Counted from the stretch's first letter, positions 44,381 to 52,705 are shown. The stretch is DNA of 64,000 bases from an uncultured Lachnospiraceae bacterium (GCA_902775485.1 CACYMJ010000003.1:1-64000); one strand, 5' to 3'. A program made the numbers and translations. The notes: a model not told the origin generated them from the letters alone.

Positions 44381-45418
44381 ATGAAGACGAAGATAGCGTT
44401 TTTTGATGCAAAAGAATATGATATAGCCTCGTTTGAGAAGGCAAATTCAAACGGCGAATACGACATAAAGTTTTACGAGACGAAACTGTCGGAAGATACC
44501 GCGGATCTTGCAAAAGGTTACGATGTCGTCTGCGTGTTCGTTAACGATACCGTAAATGCGGCGGTCATTGACAAACTCGCAAACTACAATGTAAAGCTTG
44601 TGGCGCTTCGCTGTGCGGGATACAACAACGTTGACATCGAGCATGCATTCGGAAAGATCCATGTCGTAAGGGTTCCGGCATATTCGCCTTATGCGGTGGC
44701 GGAGCATGCAATGGCGCTCCTGCTTACAAGCATCAGGCGCATTCACAAGGCATATATCAGGACGAGGGATCATAATTTCAGCTTAAACGGTCTGACCGGA
44801 TTCGACCTGCACGGAAAGACGGTCGGCGTTGTCGGAACAGGTAAGATCGGAAGGATATTTACGGACATCTGTAAAGGTTTCAGAATGAACGTACTTGCAT
44901 ACGACAAGTTTCCGGCAAAGGACTCAGGACTGAATTATGTAAACCTCGATGAGATATGGGAAAGATCGGATATCATCTCCTTCCACTGCCCGCTTACCGA
45001 AGAGACGAAGCATATGGTCAATCCGGATACGATAGCAAAGATGAAGAAAGGCGTTGTGCTGATAAACACTTCACGTGGTGCGCTCATAGATTCCGAGGCG
45101 CTGCTTGAAGGTATAAAGGACAGACAGGTAGGGGCTGCGTGCCTTGATGTTTATGAAGAGGAATCCGATGTGTTCTTCCATGATTACAGCGGCCATATCA
45201 TCGCCGATGATACGCTTGCAAGGCTCATATCGATGCCCAACGTCATAGTCACGTCCCACCAGGCATTCCTGACGCAGGAAGCGCTTACGAACATCGCAGA
45301 TACAACGCTTAGCAATATTCGGCAGTATTTTGCGGACGGCAGGTGTGACAATGAGCTGTGCTATAAATGCGAGAAGGTCGGGAAGTGCCCGCAGGAGCAT
45401 AAAAAGCTCTGTTTTTAG
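44381..45418 (+). CDS. D-2-hydroxyacid dehydrogenase (D-lactate dehydrogenase-like)
   Basis: A 345-residue NAD enzyme. ATG 44381 gives the usual MKTKIAFFDAKEYD start; ATG 44369 is an in-frame alternative with a better ribosome site (GAAGGGA) that overlaps the upstream gene. Motifs: RCAGYNNVD, VGVVGTGKIGR (NAD), HCPLTEETKHMV, LINTSRGALID (catalytic Arg), ACLDVYEEE (Glu), TSHQAFLTQEA (His). The last 25 residues carry four cysteines (CDNELCYKCEKVGKCP...LCF), unlike typical D-LDH. The product is most simply D-lactate from pyruvate. Confidence 0.88.
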   Translation: MKTKIAFFDAKEYDIASFEKANSNGEYDIKFYETKLSEDTADLAKGYDVVCVFVNDTVNAAVIDKLANYNVKLVALRCAGYNNVDIEHAFGKIHVVRVPAYSPYAVAEHAMALLLTSIRRIHKAYIRTRDHNFSLNGLTGFDLHGKTVGVVGTGKIGRIFTDICKGFRMNVLAYDKFPAKDSGLNYVNLDEIWERSDIISFHCPLTEETKHMVNPDTIAKMKKGVVLINTSRGALIDSEALLEGIKDRQVGAACLDVYEEESDVFFHDYSGHIIADDTLARLISMPNVIVTSHQAFLTQEALTNIADTTLSNIRQYFADGRCDNELCYKCEKVGKCPQEHKKLCF

Positions 45419-45426
45419 AAATGTTG

Positions 45427-45463
45427 AGAGCCTTGGATCCGTGTGGGTTTGGGGCTCTGTTTA
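45427..45463 (+). terminator. Weak terminator after the D-hydroxyacid dehydrogenase
   Basis: AGAGCC (45427-45432) pairs with GGCTCT (45453-45458) over a 20-base loop, followed by GTTTATT. The stem is short and the T-tract poor. Confidence 0.35.
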
Positions 45464-45475
45464 TTGGTGTATATC

Positions 45476-45862
45476 ATGGATGAGATGAAACTATACGAAT
45501 ATGCCGCATCTTTGTGTGAGCAGGCCGAGGAAGAGACGGGTGTGCTTGAAGAGTTTTGGAACCGTATCAAGGCTTATCCCGAAATAATGAAGGAATTCGA
45601 CTATTACAGGGAGCATAATGATTTTCTGTGCGAGCTGAAGGTCGAAGGGATCACGGTTGCCGACATTCTTGTGTGGCAGATCGACAGGTTCAAGGCAGCA
45701 CTTGATGAGGGTAAGTTTGCGCTCAAATACAACGGCCCCCACATGGTGCTTGGTGCATTTTATACGATGGCGGATGTCATCGAGAATCCTGCCAAATACA
45801 CGAACCGCTTCCGCTCGGAGACTGGGAGCGATTACGAAGGTAAGAGCGGGTGCGTGGATTAG
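45476..45862 (+). CDS. Small hypothetical acidic helical protein
   Basis: About 128 residues. Largely helical and acidic, with a tract EEFWNRIKAYPEIMKEFDYYREHNDF and a W/F-rich middle. No signal peptide, membrane segment or recognised family. ATG 45476 and ATG 45485 are both possible and neither has a good ribosome site. It follows the dehydrogenase by 57 bases across a weak terminator. Confidence 0.5.
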   Translation: MDEMKLYEYAASLCEQAEEETGVLEEFWNRIKAYPEIMKEFDYYREHNDFLCELKVEGITVADILVWQIDRFKAALDEGKFALKYNGPHMVLGAFYTMADVIENPAKYTNRFRSETGSDYEGKSGCVD

Positions 45863-45890
45863 GTTAACTGTAAGGCTGCATGCTTTCCTG

Positions 45891-45919
45891 TTGACAAAGC
45901 ATATGAGGTGGTATATCCT
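45891..45919 (+). promoter_or_regulatory. Promoter upstream of the coiled-coil gene
   Basis: TTGACA (45891-45896), 17-base spacer, TATCCT (45914-45919), about 105 bases before the next start. The stretch 45863-46024 holds nothing else recognisable apart from AAGGAGG before the ATG. Confidence 0.5.
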
Positions 45920-46024
45920 TTTGATACGGTTAAACACGACATTTCTTGGAACAAATCCGGCGTCACATTTCGCCTTGTAATTCCAATGATGTGTAATCAG
46001 TTTAGTGGAAAGGAGGATGTGAGT

Positions 46025-46369
46025 ATGCATGTGACAGAAGAATTTGAAGACAGACTGGTTAATCGGATCGTAGAAGCGCTGGAGCCGAAATTTGAAGCGA
46101 TCGACAAAAGATTTGATGGTCATGACGAGAGATTTGATGGTATTGAATTAGAATTTGCTGCAATCCGGGTCGAGATGCAAAGTGAGTCAAACAGAATATG
46201 CGAAAAGATTGATAATCTGGACAGGCGAGTTGGAAGACTTGAAACTGTCGCCCAGGCAAACTGGAATGTTCCGGAAATCAATATCAGATTGGGTGCCGCT
46301 GAAGAAGTCATAAAAAACCATACAGATCAGATCAGTAATCTGAACAGACAACTTGGAATAGCCAATTGA
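46025..46369 (+). CDS. Small coiled-coil protein
   Basis: A 114-residue protein from ATG 46025 with AAGGAGG upstream. The whole chain has heptad-like spacing (FEDRLVNRIVEALEPKFEAID, repeated KRFDGHDERFDGIE, then IDNLDRRVGRLET). The duplication RFDGHD/RFDGIE resembles short phage or membrane-stress coiled-coil proteins, but no function is known. It has its own promoter and a strong terminator. Confidence 0.65.
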   Translation: MHVTEEFEDRLVNRIVEALEPKFEAIDKRFDGHDERFDGIELEFAAIRVEMQSESNRICEKIDNLDRRVGRLETVAQANWNVPEINIRLGAAEEVIKNHTDQISNLNRQLGIAN

Positions 46370-46376
46370 TAATTCA

Positions 46377-46419
46377 AACTCCCAAAGCAGATCGAGAGTG
46401 GTCGGTGCGGGAGTTTTTT
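46377..46419 (+). terminator. Rho-independent terminator
   Basis: AACTCCC (46377-46383) pairs perfectly with GGGAGTT (46409-46415), followed by six T. It closes the coiled-coil gene. Confidence 0.8.
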
Positions 46420-46702
46420 GTTAAAGAGATACATGTTTTATGCCGATATACAATAATGGAGACATTTATTACCGGCATGGATGCGTACAAGAGAAATTTG
46501 AGGCTGTCGCTGAAATGCGGCAGCAGTTTTTTATAGTAAAACAGACAACAGTATGTTGTACAAAGGCCCTAAGCAGTATACAATATAAGCAGGAAGTGGC
46601 TTATTTTATATATACACAAAACAATTGTATGCACGAGGGAATACGCATCCTCTTTTTAATTCGTTTCAGAGATGAACGCGCATATGATAATAAGGTCGGA
46701 AA
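46420..46702. other. Non-coding or decayed stretch
   Basis: No recognisable gene. A 92-codon frame from 46440 has no ribosome site and no family resemblance. The base composition is AT-rich and the following pseudogene suggests general decay here. Confidence 0.4.
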
Positions 46703-46996
46703 GGATTTATCAATATAGAAACAATCAAAAAGAAAGATAAGGTATTGGCAATAATAATTCGAAATGATCATCAGTGCGATGGCGTTGATTTCATCACTCC
46801 GGATGAGTATTCTCAGTAGTTGGCATATATGCATCATGAGATGTGTTTTGACATATACTGGGATGGAGCATGCAGCGCTGATAAGATAGTGGATTTTGCG
46901 CCTAAGGGTGTTCGGGGATTTGTTGTTGGAACTACGCTTCTTTTTGGCCATCGTCCATATACCGAAGCAATACAGAGAATCAGGAATCTTATTTAG
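46703..46996 (+). pseudogene. Relic joining a WbuC-like cupin N-terminus to a ribulose-phosphate 3-epimerase-like C-terminus
   Basis: In one frame the sequence reads DKVLAIIIRNDHQ, DGVDFITPDEYSQ, then TAG (46817-46819) where the family has a second Gln, then LAYMHHE. This is the N-terminus of small sugar-epimerase-cluster cupins (FFTPxxxSQQLAYM). The frame then changes character to DIYWDGACSADKIVDFAPKGVRGFVVGTTLLF, resembling the C-terminus of a ribulose-phosphate 3-epimerase, and stops at TAG 46994. An internal deletion has joined two neighbouring genes and a nonsense change lies before the joint. No start codon is evident. Confidence 0.5.
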
Positions 46997-47035
46997 AGCG
47001 AACGAAAGATAGTAAGACAAGATTATTCGAATATA

Positions 47036-48136
47036 ATGGCGGAATACATTTATATTGCCGGAGCAGCGTCCCGGGCGAGGACAACAAAAGAATATCTTGA
47101 GTATCTGAATCCTGAAATCAGGACTATAGCATATCTCGTTTCGCCTGAAATGACAGATAATGAGGACAGTGTTGACGGTGTCCCGGTCATAAAGATACAG
47201 GCAGGTGCGGACGTTGATACCGCCTGTAAGGTATATCTCGGAACCCGCGGTGTTAATCAAGGGAAGCTTGCAGGAGAACTTAGAGACATCGGATTTTCGG
47301 AAGAGTTGATAATCCCTGTTTCGGTTGAGCTTGATACGAAGCTTCGCAACGAATATGTGAAGAGGAAGTTTGCCGATGCGGGAAAATCATTCGTCAAGTT
47401 CAATGAGCATTCCCGAAGGAATGTCAATTCCGAAACAAGGGGACACTTAAGTGTATCCATATATATGGCATCCTCTGCTTTTGACGGAAAGCTTTCCGAT
47501 CCGTATGTTCCGCTTGCTGAGGAAAAGATATTGCTGGTCGGTACTGCGCTCACGGATAAGAGGCTGGGGGATGACGGTATATGCGATAACACAGGTGACA
47601 ACATATCCGATAAGAACAAGCAGTTCTGCGAACTTACCGGACTGTACTGGATATGGAAGAACACAAGTGAGGATATTGTCGGACTCGTTCACTACAGGAG
47701 ACATTTCCTGCTGCCGGAGAACTGGACGGAAATATTTGCATCTAACGAGGTTGACGTGATACTTCCGATACCGCTTTATGTTGCACCTTCCGTTGAAGAA
47801 AACTACAGGCAACGTCATGTTTCATCCGACTGGGATAATATGCTTGACTATCTGAAGGAACATTATCCGGAGGATTATGCCCCGGCATGTGTTTTTTTCA
47901 AAAACGGATTATACAGTCCCTGTAATATGCTAATCGCCAGAAAGCATGTTCTTGATGAACTGTGCAAGTGGATGTTTCCGATACTGTTTGCGATCGCCGA
48001 TAAAGGAGGCGTGCGTGATGATGCATATCAGAACCGATATCCGGGATTTGTTTCCGAACGTCTTATAACATACTTCTTTGAGAGCCGGCGCGACAGATAT
48101 AAGGTCGTGTATGCTGACAAAAATTTCCTGGCTTGA
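47036..48136 (+). CDS. DUF4422 capsular polysaccharide glycosyltransferase-like protein
   Basis: A 366-residue protein. About residues 165-366 match DUF4422: LLVGTALTDKRL, ISDKNKQFCELTGLYWIWKN, VGLVHYRRHFL, DVILPIPLYV, CNMLIARKHVLDELCKWMFPIL, PGFVSERLITYFF. The N-terminal 130 residues look like a small nucleotide-binding or PglD-like domain (YIYIAGAASRA). No ribosome site precedes ATG 47036 and the DNA upstream is decayed, so expression is uncertain. A sharp terminator follows. It is probably the survivor of a glycan cluster. Confidence 0.7.
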   Translation: MAEYIYIAGAASRARTTKEYLEYLNPEIRTIAYLVSPEMTDNEDSVDGVPVIKIQAGADVDTACKVYLGTRGVNQGKLAGELRDIGFSEELIIPVSVELDTKLRNEYVKRKFADAGKSFVKFNEHSRRNVNSETRGHLSVSIYMASSAFDGKLSDPYVPLAEEKILLVGTALTDKRLGDDGICDNTGDNISDKNKQFCELTGLYWIWKNTSEDIVGLVHYRRHFLLPENWTEIFASNEVDVILPIPLYVAPSVEENYRQRHVSSDWDNMLDYLKEHYPEDYAPACVFFKNGLYSPCNMLIARKHVLDELCKWMFPILFAIADKGGVRDDAYQNRYPGFVSERLITYFFESRRDRYKVVYADKNFLA

Positions 48137-48167
48137 AATTGTACTCCTGCGGGAGTACAATTTTTTT
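48136..48167 (+). terminator. Strong terminator ending at the start codon of the next gene
   Basis: AAATTGTACTCC (48136-48147) pairs perfectly with GGAGTACAATTT (48152-48163) over a four-base loop, followed by T to 48167. The next ATG is at 48168, leaving no room for a ribosome site. Confidence 0.85.
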
Positions 48168-48842
48168 ATGAAAGAGGTATTGTATCACGGATCGGATAAG
48201 ATCATAGAGGAGCCTAAATTCGGTTTCGGCAGGATAAACAACGACTACGGGTGTGGTTTCTACTGCACCGGTGATTTTGACCTTGCCGGTGAGTGGGCTG
48301 TGTCTCTGGACAGGGACGGGTATGTTAATGAGTATTCGCTCAATATGGAAGATCTTAGCGTGCTTGATCTTAACGGTCCGGAATACTGTATCTTGGACTG
48401 GCTCGTTATACTCCTTGAAAACAGGCGTTTTGATGTGCAGTCTGATTTCGGCAGTGAGGCTCAGCGGTATCTGAAGAATAATTTTAGCGTAGATTACAGA
48501 TCGTTTGACATTATAAGGGGATATCGGGCGGATGATTCATATTTTTCATTCGCTCAGGATTTTCTGAACAATACGATCTCGCTGACTACATTGGAAAAGG
48601 CGCTTAAGCTTGGCGGGCTCGGAGAACAGACTGTTCTTGTAAGCAATAGGGCTTTTGGACAAATAGATTTTGTAAGACATTACAAAGCGCAGACAGCAGG
48701 GTATTATCCCGCAAAAGAGAATAGGGATAACAGGGCAAGAGACGAATATCGCAGACTGAGAAACGAACCTTGGAGAAAAGGCGAGTTGTACTTGATGCAG
48801 ATTATTGACAGGGAGCTGAAACGTGATGATCTGTTCGTATAA
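48168..48842 (+). CDS. DUF3990 protein (ADP-ribosyltransferase-like)
   Basis: A 224-residue protein with the DUF3990 pattern: LYHGSDKIIEEPKFGFGR, then GCGFYCTGDFDLAGEWA (the conserved Y and W-A turn) and a C-terminal VSNRAFGQIDFVRHY. DUF3990 has been placed in the ART (ADP-ribosyltransferase) superfamily by published comparative analysis; activity is not shown here. It overlaps the next HTH gene, typical of a toxin/antitoxin-like or defence pair. The ATG touches a terminator and has no ribosome site. Confidence 0.75.
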   Translation: MKEVLYHGSDKIIEEPKFGFGRINNDYGCGFYCTGDFDLAGEWAVSLDRDGYVNEYSLNMEDLSVLDLNGPEYCILDWLVILLENRRFDVQSDFGSEAQRYLKNNFSVDYRSFDIIRGYRADDSYFSFAQDFLNNTISLTTLEKALKLGGLGEQTVLVSNRAFGQIDFVRHYKAQTAGYYPAKENRDNRARDEYRRLRNEPWRKGELYLMQIIDRELKRDDLFV

Positions 48843-49452
48843 TGAAAATCTTTTATATAAGGCACAGATATCCATGGCCCATATGCTTGATATTGCAGTG
48901 GGGTTATACGGTTATGACCTTGAGGAGTTCTATGATATGTTTCTTAGTTCCGACTATCCGGCACGTATTGAACGCGGGGAGTCTACGGTGATAGCAGGTA
49001 TGTCAGGACACGAGATGGCATATGACATTATAAGTGCTCACAGGGATATTGAACTGCGGGGAAATGATTTTACGGTTGACCGAAGCCCCGAGTATTGGAT
49101 TGGTTGGAGCCTGTCATATTACCAGTGGGTGAGTTTGAAGACCTTTAGGCGTATCAATGAACTTGTTTCTATTCCTTCGATGTACGGGATGTATCCTAAA
49201 TATCATGAGATGGATATATCTCAGTTCGTTGATCGTGTAAATGAGATCGATGAAGAACATAGTAAACAGGCCTTCAAGAGGCTGAGAAAGTATGCGGGTT
49301 TGAGTCAGAAGGAACTGGCTGACAAGGCCGGAATCCCTGTAAGAACGATACAGCAGTATGAGCAGGGGCAGAAGAACCTGGCACATGCGCGGGCAGATGT
49401 GGTTGTCAGGTTGAGCAAAGCGTTGTATTGTAATGTTGAGGATATTCTGTGA
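48826..49452 (+). CDS. XRE-family HTH protein paired with the DUF3990 gene
   Basis: A 208-residue protein. An N-terminal domain of about 140 residues has no recognised family. The C-terminal 60 residues are an XRE helix-turn-helix (LRKYAGLSQKELADKAGIPVRTIQQYEQGQKNL). Start ATG 48826 or GTG 48823; both overlap the DUF3990 gene by under 20 bases and follow GGGAG. HTH partners often carry the antitoxin or repressor role, so it may bind its own promoter and hold the ART in check. Function is inferred from the gene pairing. Confidence 0.75.
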   Translation: MICSYNENLLYKAQISMAHMLDIAVGLYGYDLEEFYDMFLSSDYPARIERGESTVIAGMSGHEMAYDIISAHRDIELRGNDFTVDRSPEYWIGWSLSYYQWVSLKTFRRINELVSIPSMYGMYPKYHEMDISQFVDRVNEIDEEHSKQAFKRLRKYAGLSQKELADKAGIPVRTIQQYEQGQKNLAHARADVVVRLSKALYCNVEDIL

Positions 49453-49486
49453 GCCGGTACAGATACGGAAATGGTAATTGCGATAT

Positions 49487-50536
49487 ATGAAAGCCTACGT
49501 AGTAACCGAAAATCAAAAACTTGAATACATCGATGTCAAAGATCCCTCGATAAAAGATGACGAGGTTCTCATAGGAGTTATGTCAACCGGAATCTGCGGA
49601 TCCGATATTCCGAGGATATATAACGGCGGTGCATATTTTTATCCGCTCATATGCGGACATGAGTTTTCGGGAGTTGTTCGGGAGTGCGGAAAAGATGTTG
49701 ATCCGGCGCTTAAGGGAAAGCGCGTCGGAGTATTTCCGCTTCTGCCGTGCCATAGATGCGATCAGTGCCTGAAGGGAAAGTTCGAGCTGTGCAGGAAGTA
49801 CGGATATCTCGGATCTAGGCAGGACGGCGGATTTGCGCAGTTTGTTGCGGTGCCGGCGTGGAATGTACTTGAGCTGCCTGATGATGCTGATTGTGATGCC
49901 AGTGCGATGATGGAGCCGATGTGTGTTGCGGTACACGCGATGAGGCGCGTTGATCCGGCAAAGGATGACAAAATAGTCGTATTCGGAGCGGGTACGATCG
50001 GACTCTTTCTGACAATGTTTCTGCTCGAGGCCGGATATGAGAATGTCTTTGTTGTCGGTAACAAGGAGCTTCAGAGGCAGAAAGCCATAGAACTCGGACT
50101 GGGAGCGGACGATTTTTGCGACAGCAGGAGCGTGGATGTATCCGAGTGGATCAGCGGAAAGACTGACAGTGCTGGTGCAAATGTGCTGTTTGAATGCGTC
50201 GGCAGGAACGATACGGTGAATCAGTGCCTTCAAAATGCTGCATATGAAGCGAAGGTCATGTTTGTCGGAAATCCCGCATCGGACATGAATATCAGTAAAG
50301 CGGACCACTGGCTCATATTGCGCCGCCAGCTGACTGTCACGGGCACATGGAATTCGTCATTTACGCATTCGGATGATGATGACTGGCATTATGTGCTCAA
50401 GCGTCTTAATGCCGGCAGGATAGATCCCGGAGTTTTAATAACGCACAGACTTCCGTTTGAAGAACTGGGGAGCGGGTTCGAGATGATGCGTGATAAGAGC
50501 GAGGAATTTGTGAAGGTTATGGGAGACCTTTCCTGA
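49487..50536 (+). CDS. Zinc-dependent medium-chain dehydrogenase (galactitol-1-phosphate 5-dehydrogenase-like)
   Basis: A 349-residue MDR enzyme from ATG 49487. Catalytic zinc ligands: TGICGSDIPRI (C) and CGHEFSG (H, E). Structural zinc ligands: LPCHRCDQCLKGKFELC. NAD site: VVFGAGTIGLFL. SMM-type MEPMCVAVHA and GTWNSSFTHSDDDDW are typical of the GatD group. The specific polyol substrate is not certain. It stands alone, with no polyol PTS genes nearby. Confidence 0.85.
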   Translation: MKAYVVTENQKLEYIDVKDPSIKDDEVLIGVMSTGICGSDIPRIYNGGAYFYPLICGHEFSGVVRECGKDVDPALKGKRVGVFPLLPCHRCDQCLKGKFELCRKYGYLGSRQDGGFAQFVAVPAWNVLELPDDADCDASAMMEPMCVAVHAMRRVDPAKDDKIVVFGAGTIGLFLTMFLLEAGYENVFVVGNKELQRQKAIELGLGADDFCDSRSVDVSEWISGKTDSAGANVLFECVGRNDTVNQCLQNAAYEAKVMFVGNPASDMNISKADHWLILRRQLTVTGTWNSSFTHSDDDDWHYVLKRLNAGRIDPGVLITHRLPFEELGSGFEMMRDKSEEFVKVMGDLS

Positions 50537-50601
50537 ACAGGTTCAAATGTGACGTATTGATAAGCTTTCAATAAAAACTATTTGCACATACTTTTCGAGA
50601 C

Positions 50602-50633
50602 AAAACGTACGTTATAGACATAACGTACGTTTT
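50602..50633 (+). promoter_or_regulatory. Perfect 14-base inverted repeat, probable operator of the antitoxin-like gene
   Basis: AAAACGTACGTTAT (50602-50615) and ATAACGTACGTTTT (50620-50633) are perfect complements over the spacer AGAC. It ends 32 bases before ATG 50666 with AAGGAGG between. This size and position fit an autoregulatory operator; the trailing T also makes it a possible terminator for the preceding gene. Confidence 0.6.
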
Positions 50634-50665
50634 TGCTATTCTTATATTAAGAAGGAGGATTTGGT

Positions 50666-51088
50666 ATGGATATATTAAATTCAACCGATGTCAGAAAGAA
50701 CTGGTCTGTTACCCTTGATTCAGTCATTCATGAAAGACCGGCATATATTAAAAGAACGAGAGATAATTTGGCACTCATCAATATGGACACGTTGGATGAG
50801 GTGCTGTCAGGGTACAGATTTTCTGTCCGCAAATATATAGAGGATGATGGGAGTACTACACTTTCTGCAGATAACATTGATATAGTTGTAAATGCAAAAG
50901 ATGAAAAAACGGCAAAAAAAGCACTTGCTGCAGATAAAAAAGAGTATGCTGAAGATTATTATGAGCATTTTGCAATCTGGAGCGTATCCCCCAATCGCAG
51001 ACATCATATCCCTTATATTCTCAAAGCTCTTTCACTTAATGAGAATGCCATTGAGGAGGAAATTGTATGCCGAAATGGAAAGAATTGA
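50666..51088 (+). CDS. Phd/YefM-like antitoxin candidate
   Basis: A 140-residue protein with AAGGAGG upstream of ATG 50666. The N-terminus (MDILNSTDVRKNWSVTLDSV, then RPAYIKRTRDNLALINMDTLDEVL) has the prevent-host-death fold pattern: short helix, strand and a KRxxxNLALI segment. The C-terminal half is not recognised and includes a charged helical stretch. It is preceded by a perfect palindrome, as in autoregulated antitoxins. Only a 22-codon toxin stub follows, so it is either an orphan or a relic. Confidence 0.6.
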   Translation: MDILNSTDVRKNWSVTLDSVIHERPAYIKRTRDNLALINMDTLDEVLSGYRFSVRKYIEDDGSTTLSADNIDIVVNAKDEKTAKKALAADKKEYAEDYYEHFAIWSVSPNRRHHIPYILKALSLNENAIEEEIVCRNGKN

Positions 51089-51135
51089 AAAAACAGTTAC
51101 AGGTATCACAGGAATATTTCAATAATCTGATCTGA
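51067..51135 (+). pseudogene. Truncated toxin-like open frame (22 codons)
   Basis: ATG 51067 follows GAGGAGG and overlaps the antitoxin-like gene. It begins MPKWKELKKQL, the usual start of HicA-like small toxins in Clostridia (MPKWKELK), and then stops at 51133 after NNLI. The rest of the toxin is not present downstream. A stub or remnant is the best reading. Confidence 0.4.
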
Positions 51136-51145
51136 TATTTCATCT

Positions 51146-51616
51146 TCAAATGATCATCTCCATCCCGACCTTCTGCGGGACGAATCCCATTTTTTCATAG
51201 AAGCTCATGGCGCCGGGATTGCATGACCAGACGTTGAGCGTGATGTTGTAAAATCCCTGAGCAAGTGCGTATGAGCGCACATGATCGAAGAGCATCTTTC
51301 CGATGTGTTGTCCGCGTGCGTTCTCATCAACACATATATCGTCAACATACAATGTCCTGATATCGGTCAGGACATTATTGTTTATTTCCTGTTTATGGAT
51401 GCAGAAAGCGTGGCCAAGTACTGCACCGTCATCATCGACGCATACGAAAACCGGCGACGAGTCATCTGCCAGTATCGCATCAAGCTCGGCGGCGTCATAT
51501 TTTGTCGCCGGACCCTTGAAAATATCGGGACGCCCCCTGTGGTGGACCATATCAACCTGAACGAGAAGTTCAAGTATTCCGGGAATATCATCTTTTTGTG
51601 CTCTTCGTACGATCAT
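51146..51616 (-). CDS. GNAT family N-acetyltransferase
   Basis: A 156-residue protein. ATG at 51616 is chosen because GAGGAG lies just upstream; a GTG at 51631 is weaker. GNAT motifs: YVDDICVDENARGQHIGKMLFDHV (acetyl-CoA loop R/QxxGxG/A-like) and NITLNVWSCNPGAMSFYEKMGF. The acceptor is unknown. It is divergent from the GGDEF gene and stands alone between an antitoxin relic and that operon. Confidence 0.85.
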   Translation of the reverse strand: MIVRRAQKDDIPGILELLVQVDMVHHRGRPDIFKGPATKYDAAELDAILADDSSPVFVCVDDDGAVLGHAFCIHKQEINNNVLTDIRTLYVDDICVDENARGQHIGKMLFDHVRSYALAQGFYNITLNVWSCNPGAMSFYEKMGFVPQKVGMEMII

Positions 51617-51721
51617 AACAGTGCTCCTCACAACGTATTATAACATGTTCAGCTATATGTGCTATACTTATAAATGCGATAACGTGGAACAGATATTCCA
51701 CTAACGTCCCGGAGGTTTTCA

Positions 51722-52705
51722 ATGAAGGATTTGACGGCATCGATCGATAATTCGATCCGTAGCCTGTTTCAGATGATAGCACTTGTAAGCGATGAGGACG
51801 GAAAGTGCAGCATCATCGATCATAACAGTGAACTTGCAAATATCGGTTTCGACGGCAGGAATGAGGAGAACACAGGACGGTTTGCGGCTCTTCGCAGAAG
51901 CCTTAAGAAGAACATATATCCGGAGGATCGGGGCGAATTTTCCGATTTTTTAGATCGCGATCTGTATGTGGAAAGGCTTTCGGAGCAGATATATCTGTCG
52001 ATGGAGTGCAGATTAAGGCATGCCGACGGTAAATACTACTGGTCCGAGATGATCATCTGCAACTCAACGGCAGAGGACAGCACGGAGGGCAATGACATCA
52101 TCTTTCTGATCCGTGACATCAATACAAGGAAAATGCAGGAGCTTGCCCGGGAAGCTGAGGATCAGGAGATCATAAGCGGCATGCGCTCTCAGTATGACGA
52201 ACTGTTTGAGGAGAACATGACGGACCAGCAGACCGGATGCTACAACCGCAAGGGCAAGATATATTATTTTGATATCGTAAACGATGAGGCAAAGGCAGAC
52301 AACTGCGATCTGTTTGTGTGCGTATCCGATCTTAACGGCCTGAAGCATTTGAACGATACATACGGACACGAGGCCGGAGACATTGCGATAAAGGCAGTTT
52401 CGGATGAACTGAAAAAGGCGGCGCCGACAGGCTCGAAGATCGTCAGGATAGGCGGAGACGAATTCCTTCTTTTCGCGGCGGTTGAAAAGGGAAGCAGCGA
52501 GCCTGATGAGTTCGGAGGAAAGGTTGATGCCGGTGTTGCAGAGTATAACAGGATTGCCGATAACGTATTTGACGTCGGCGTAAGTTACGGATGGATACTG
52601 CGTCCGCCCGTGGATGATATGGATCAGTTCGAGGAATATATTAAAGAAGCGGACGCTAAGATGTATGAGATGCGCATGCTGCGCGATGAATACAGGAGAG
52701 ATTAA
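51722..52705 (+). CDS. Diguanylate cyclase with N-terminal PAS domain
   Basis: A 327-residue cytosolic protein. CGGAGG precedes ATG 51722. A PAS-like domain (about 12-140, with YWSEMIICN and IRDINTRK) is followed by a coiled linker and a GGDEF domain (about 160-325). The catalytic motif RIGGDEF is canonical and SDLNGLKHLNDTYGH binds substrate and metal. No RxxD inhibitory site is seen five residues upstream. This is the only fully canonical GGDEF protein in the window. It is the first gene of an operon with a (p)ppGpp hydrolase and VanX. Confidence 0.88.
   Translation: MKDLTASIDNSIRSLFQMIALVSDEDGKCSIIDHNSELANIGFDGRNEENTGRFAALRRSLKKNIYPEDRGEFSDFLDRDLYVERLSEQIYLSMECRLRHADGKYYWSEMIICNSTAEDSTEGNDIIFLIRDINTRKMQELAREAEDQEIISGMRSQYDELFEENMTDQQTGCYNRKGKIYYFDIVNDEAKADNCDLFVCVSDLNGLKHLNDTYGHEAGDIAIKAVSDELKKAAPTGSKIVRIGGDEFLLFAAVEKGSSEPDEFGGKVDAGVAEYNRIADNVFDVGVSYGWILRPPVDDMDQFEEYIKEADAKMYEMRMLRDEYRRD

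Noticed and set aside
46440-46718. 92-codon frame before the relic
   Set aside because: No ribosome site, no family resemblance and adjacent decay; treated as non-coding.
50602-50633. Inverted repeat as a plain terminator of the dehydrogenase gene
   Set aside because: Terminator function is possible, but the perfect 14-bp arms, the short T tract and the position right before the antitoxin-like gene fit an operator better; kept as regulatory.
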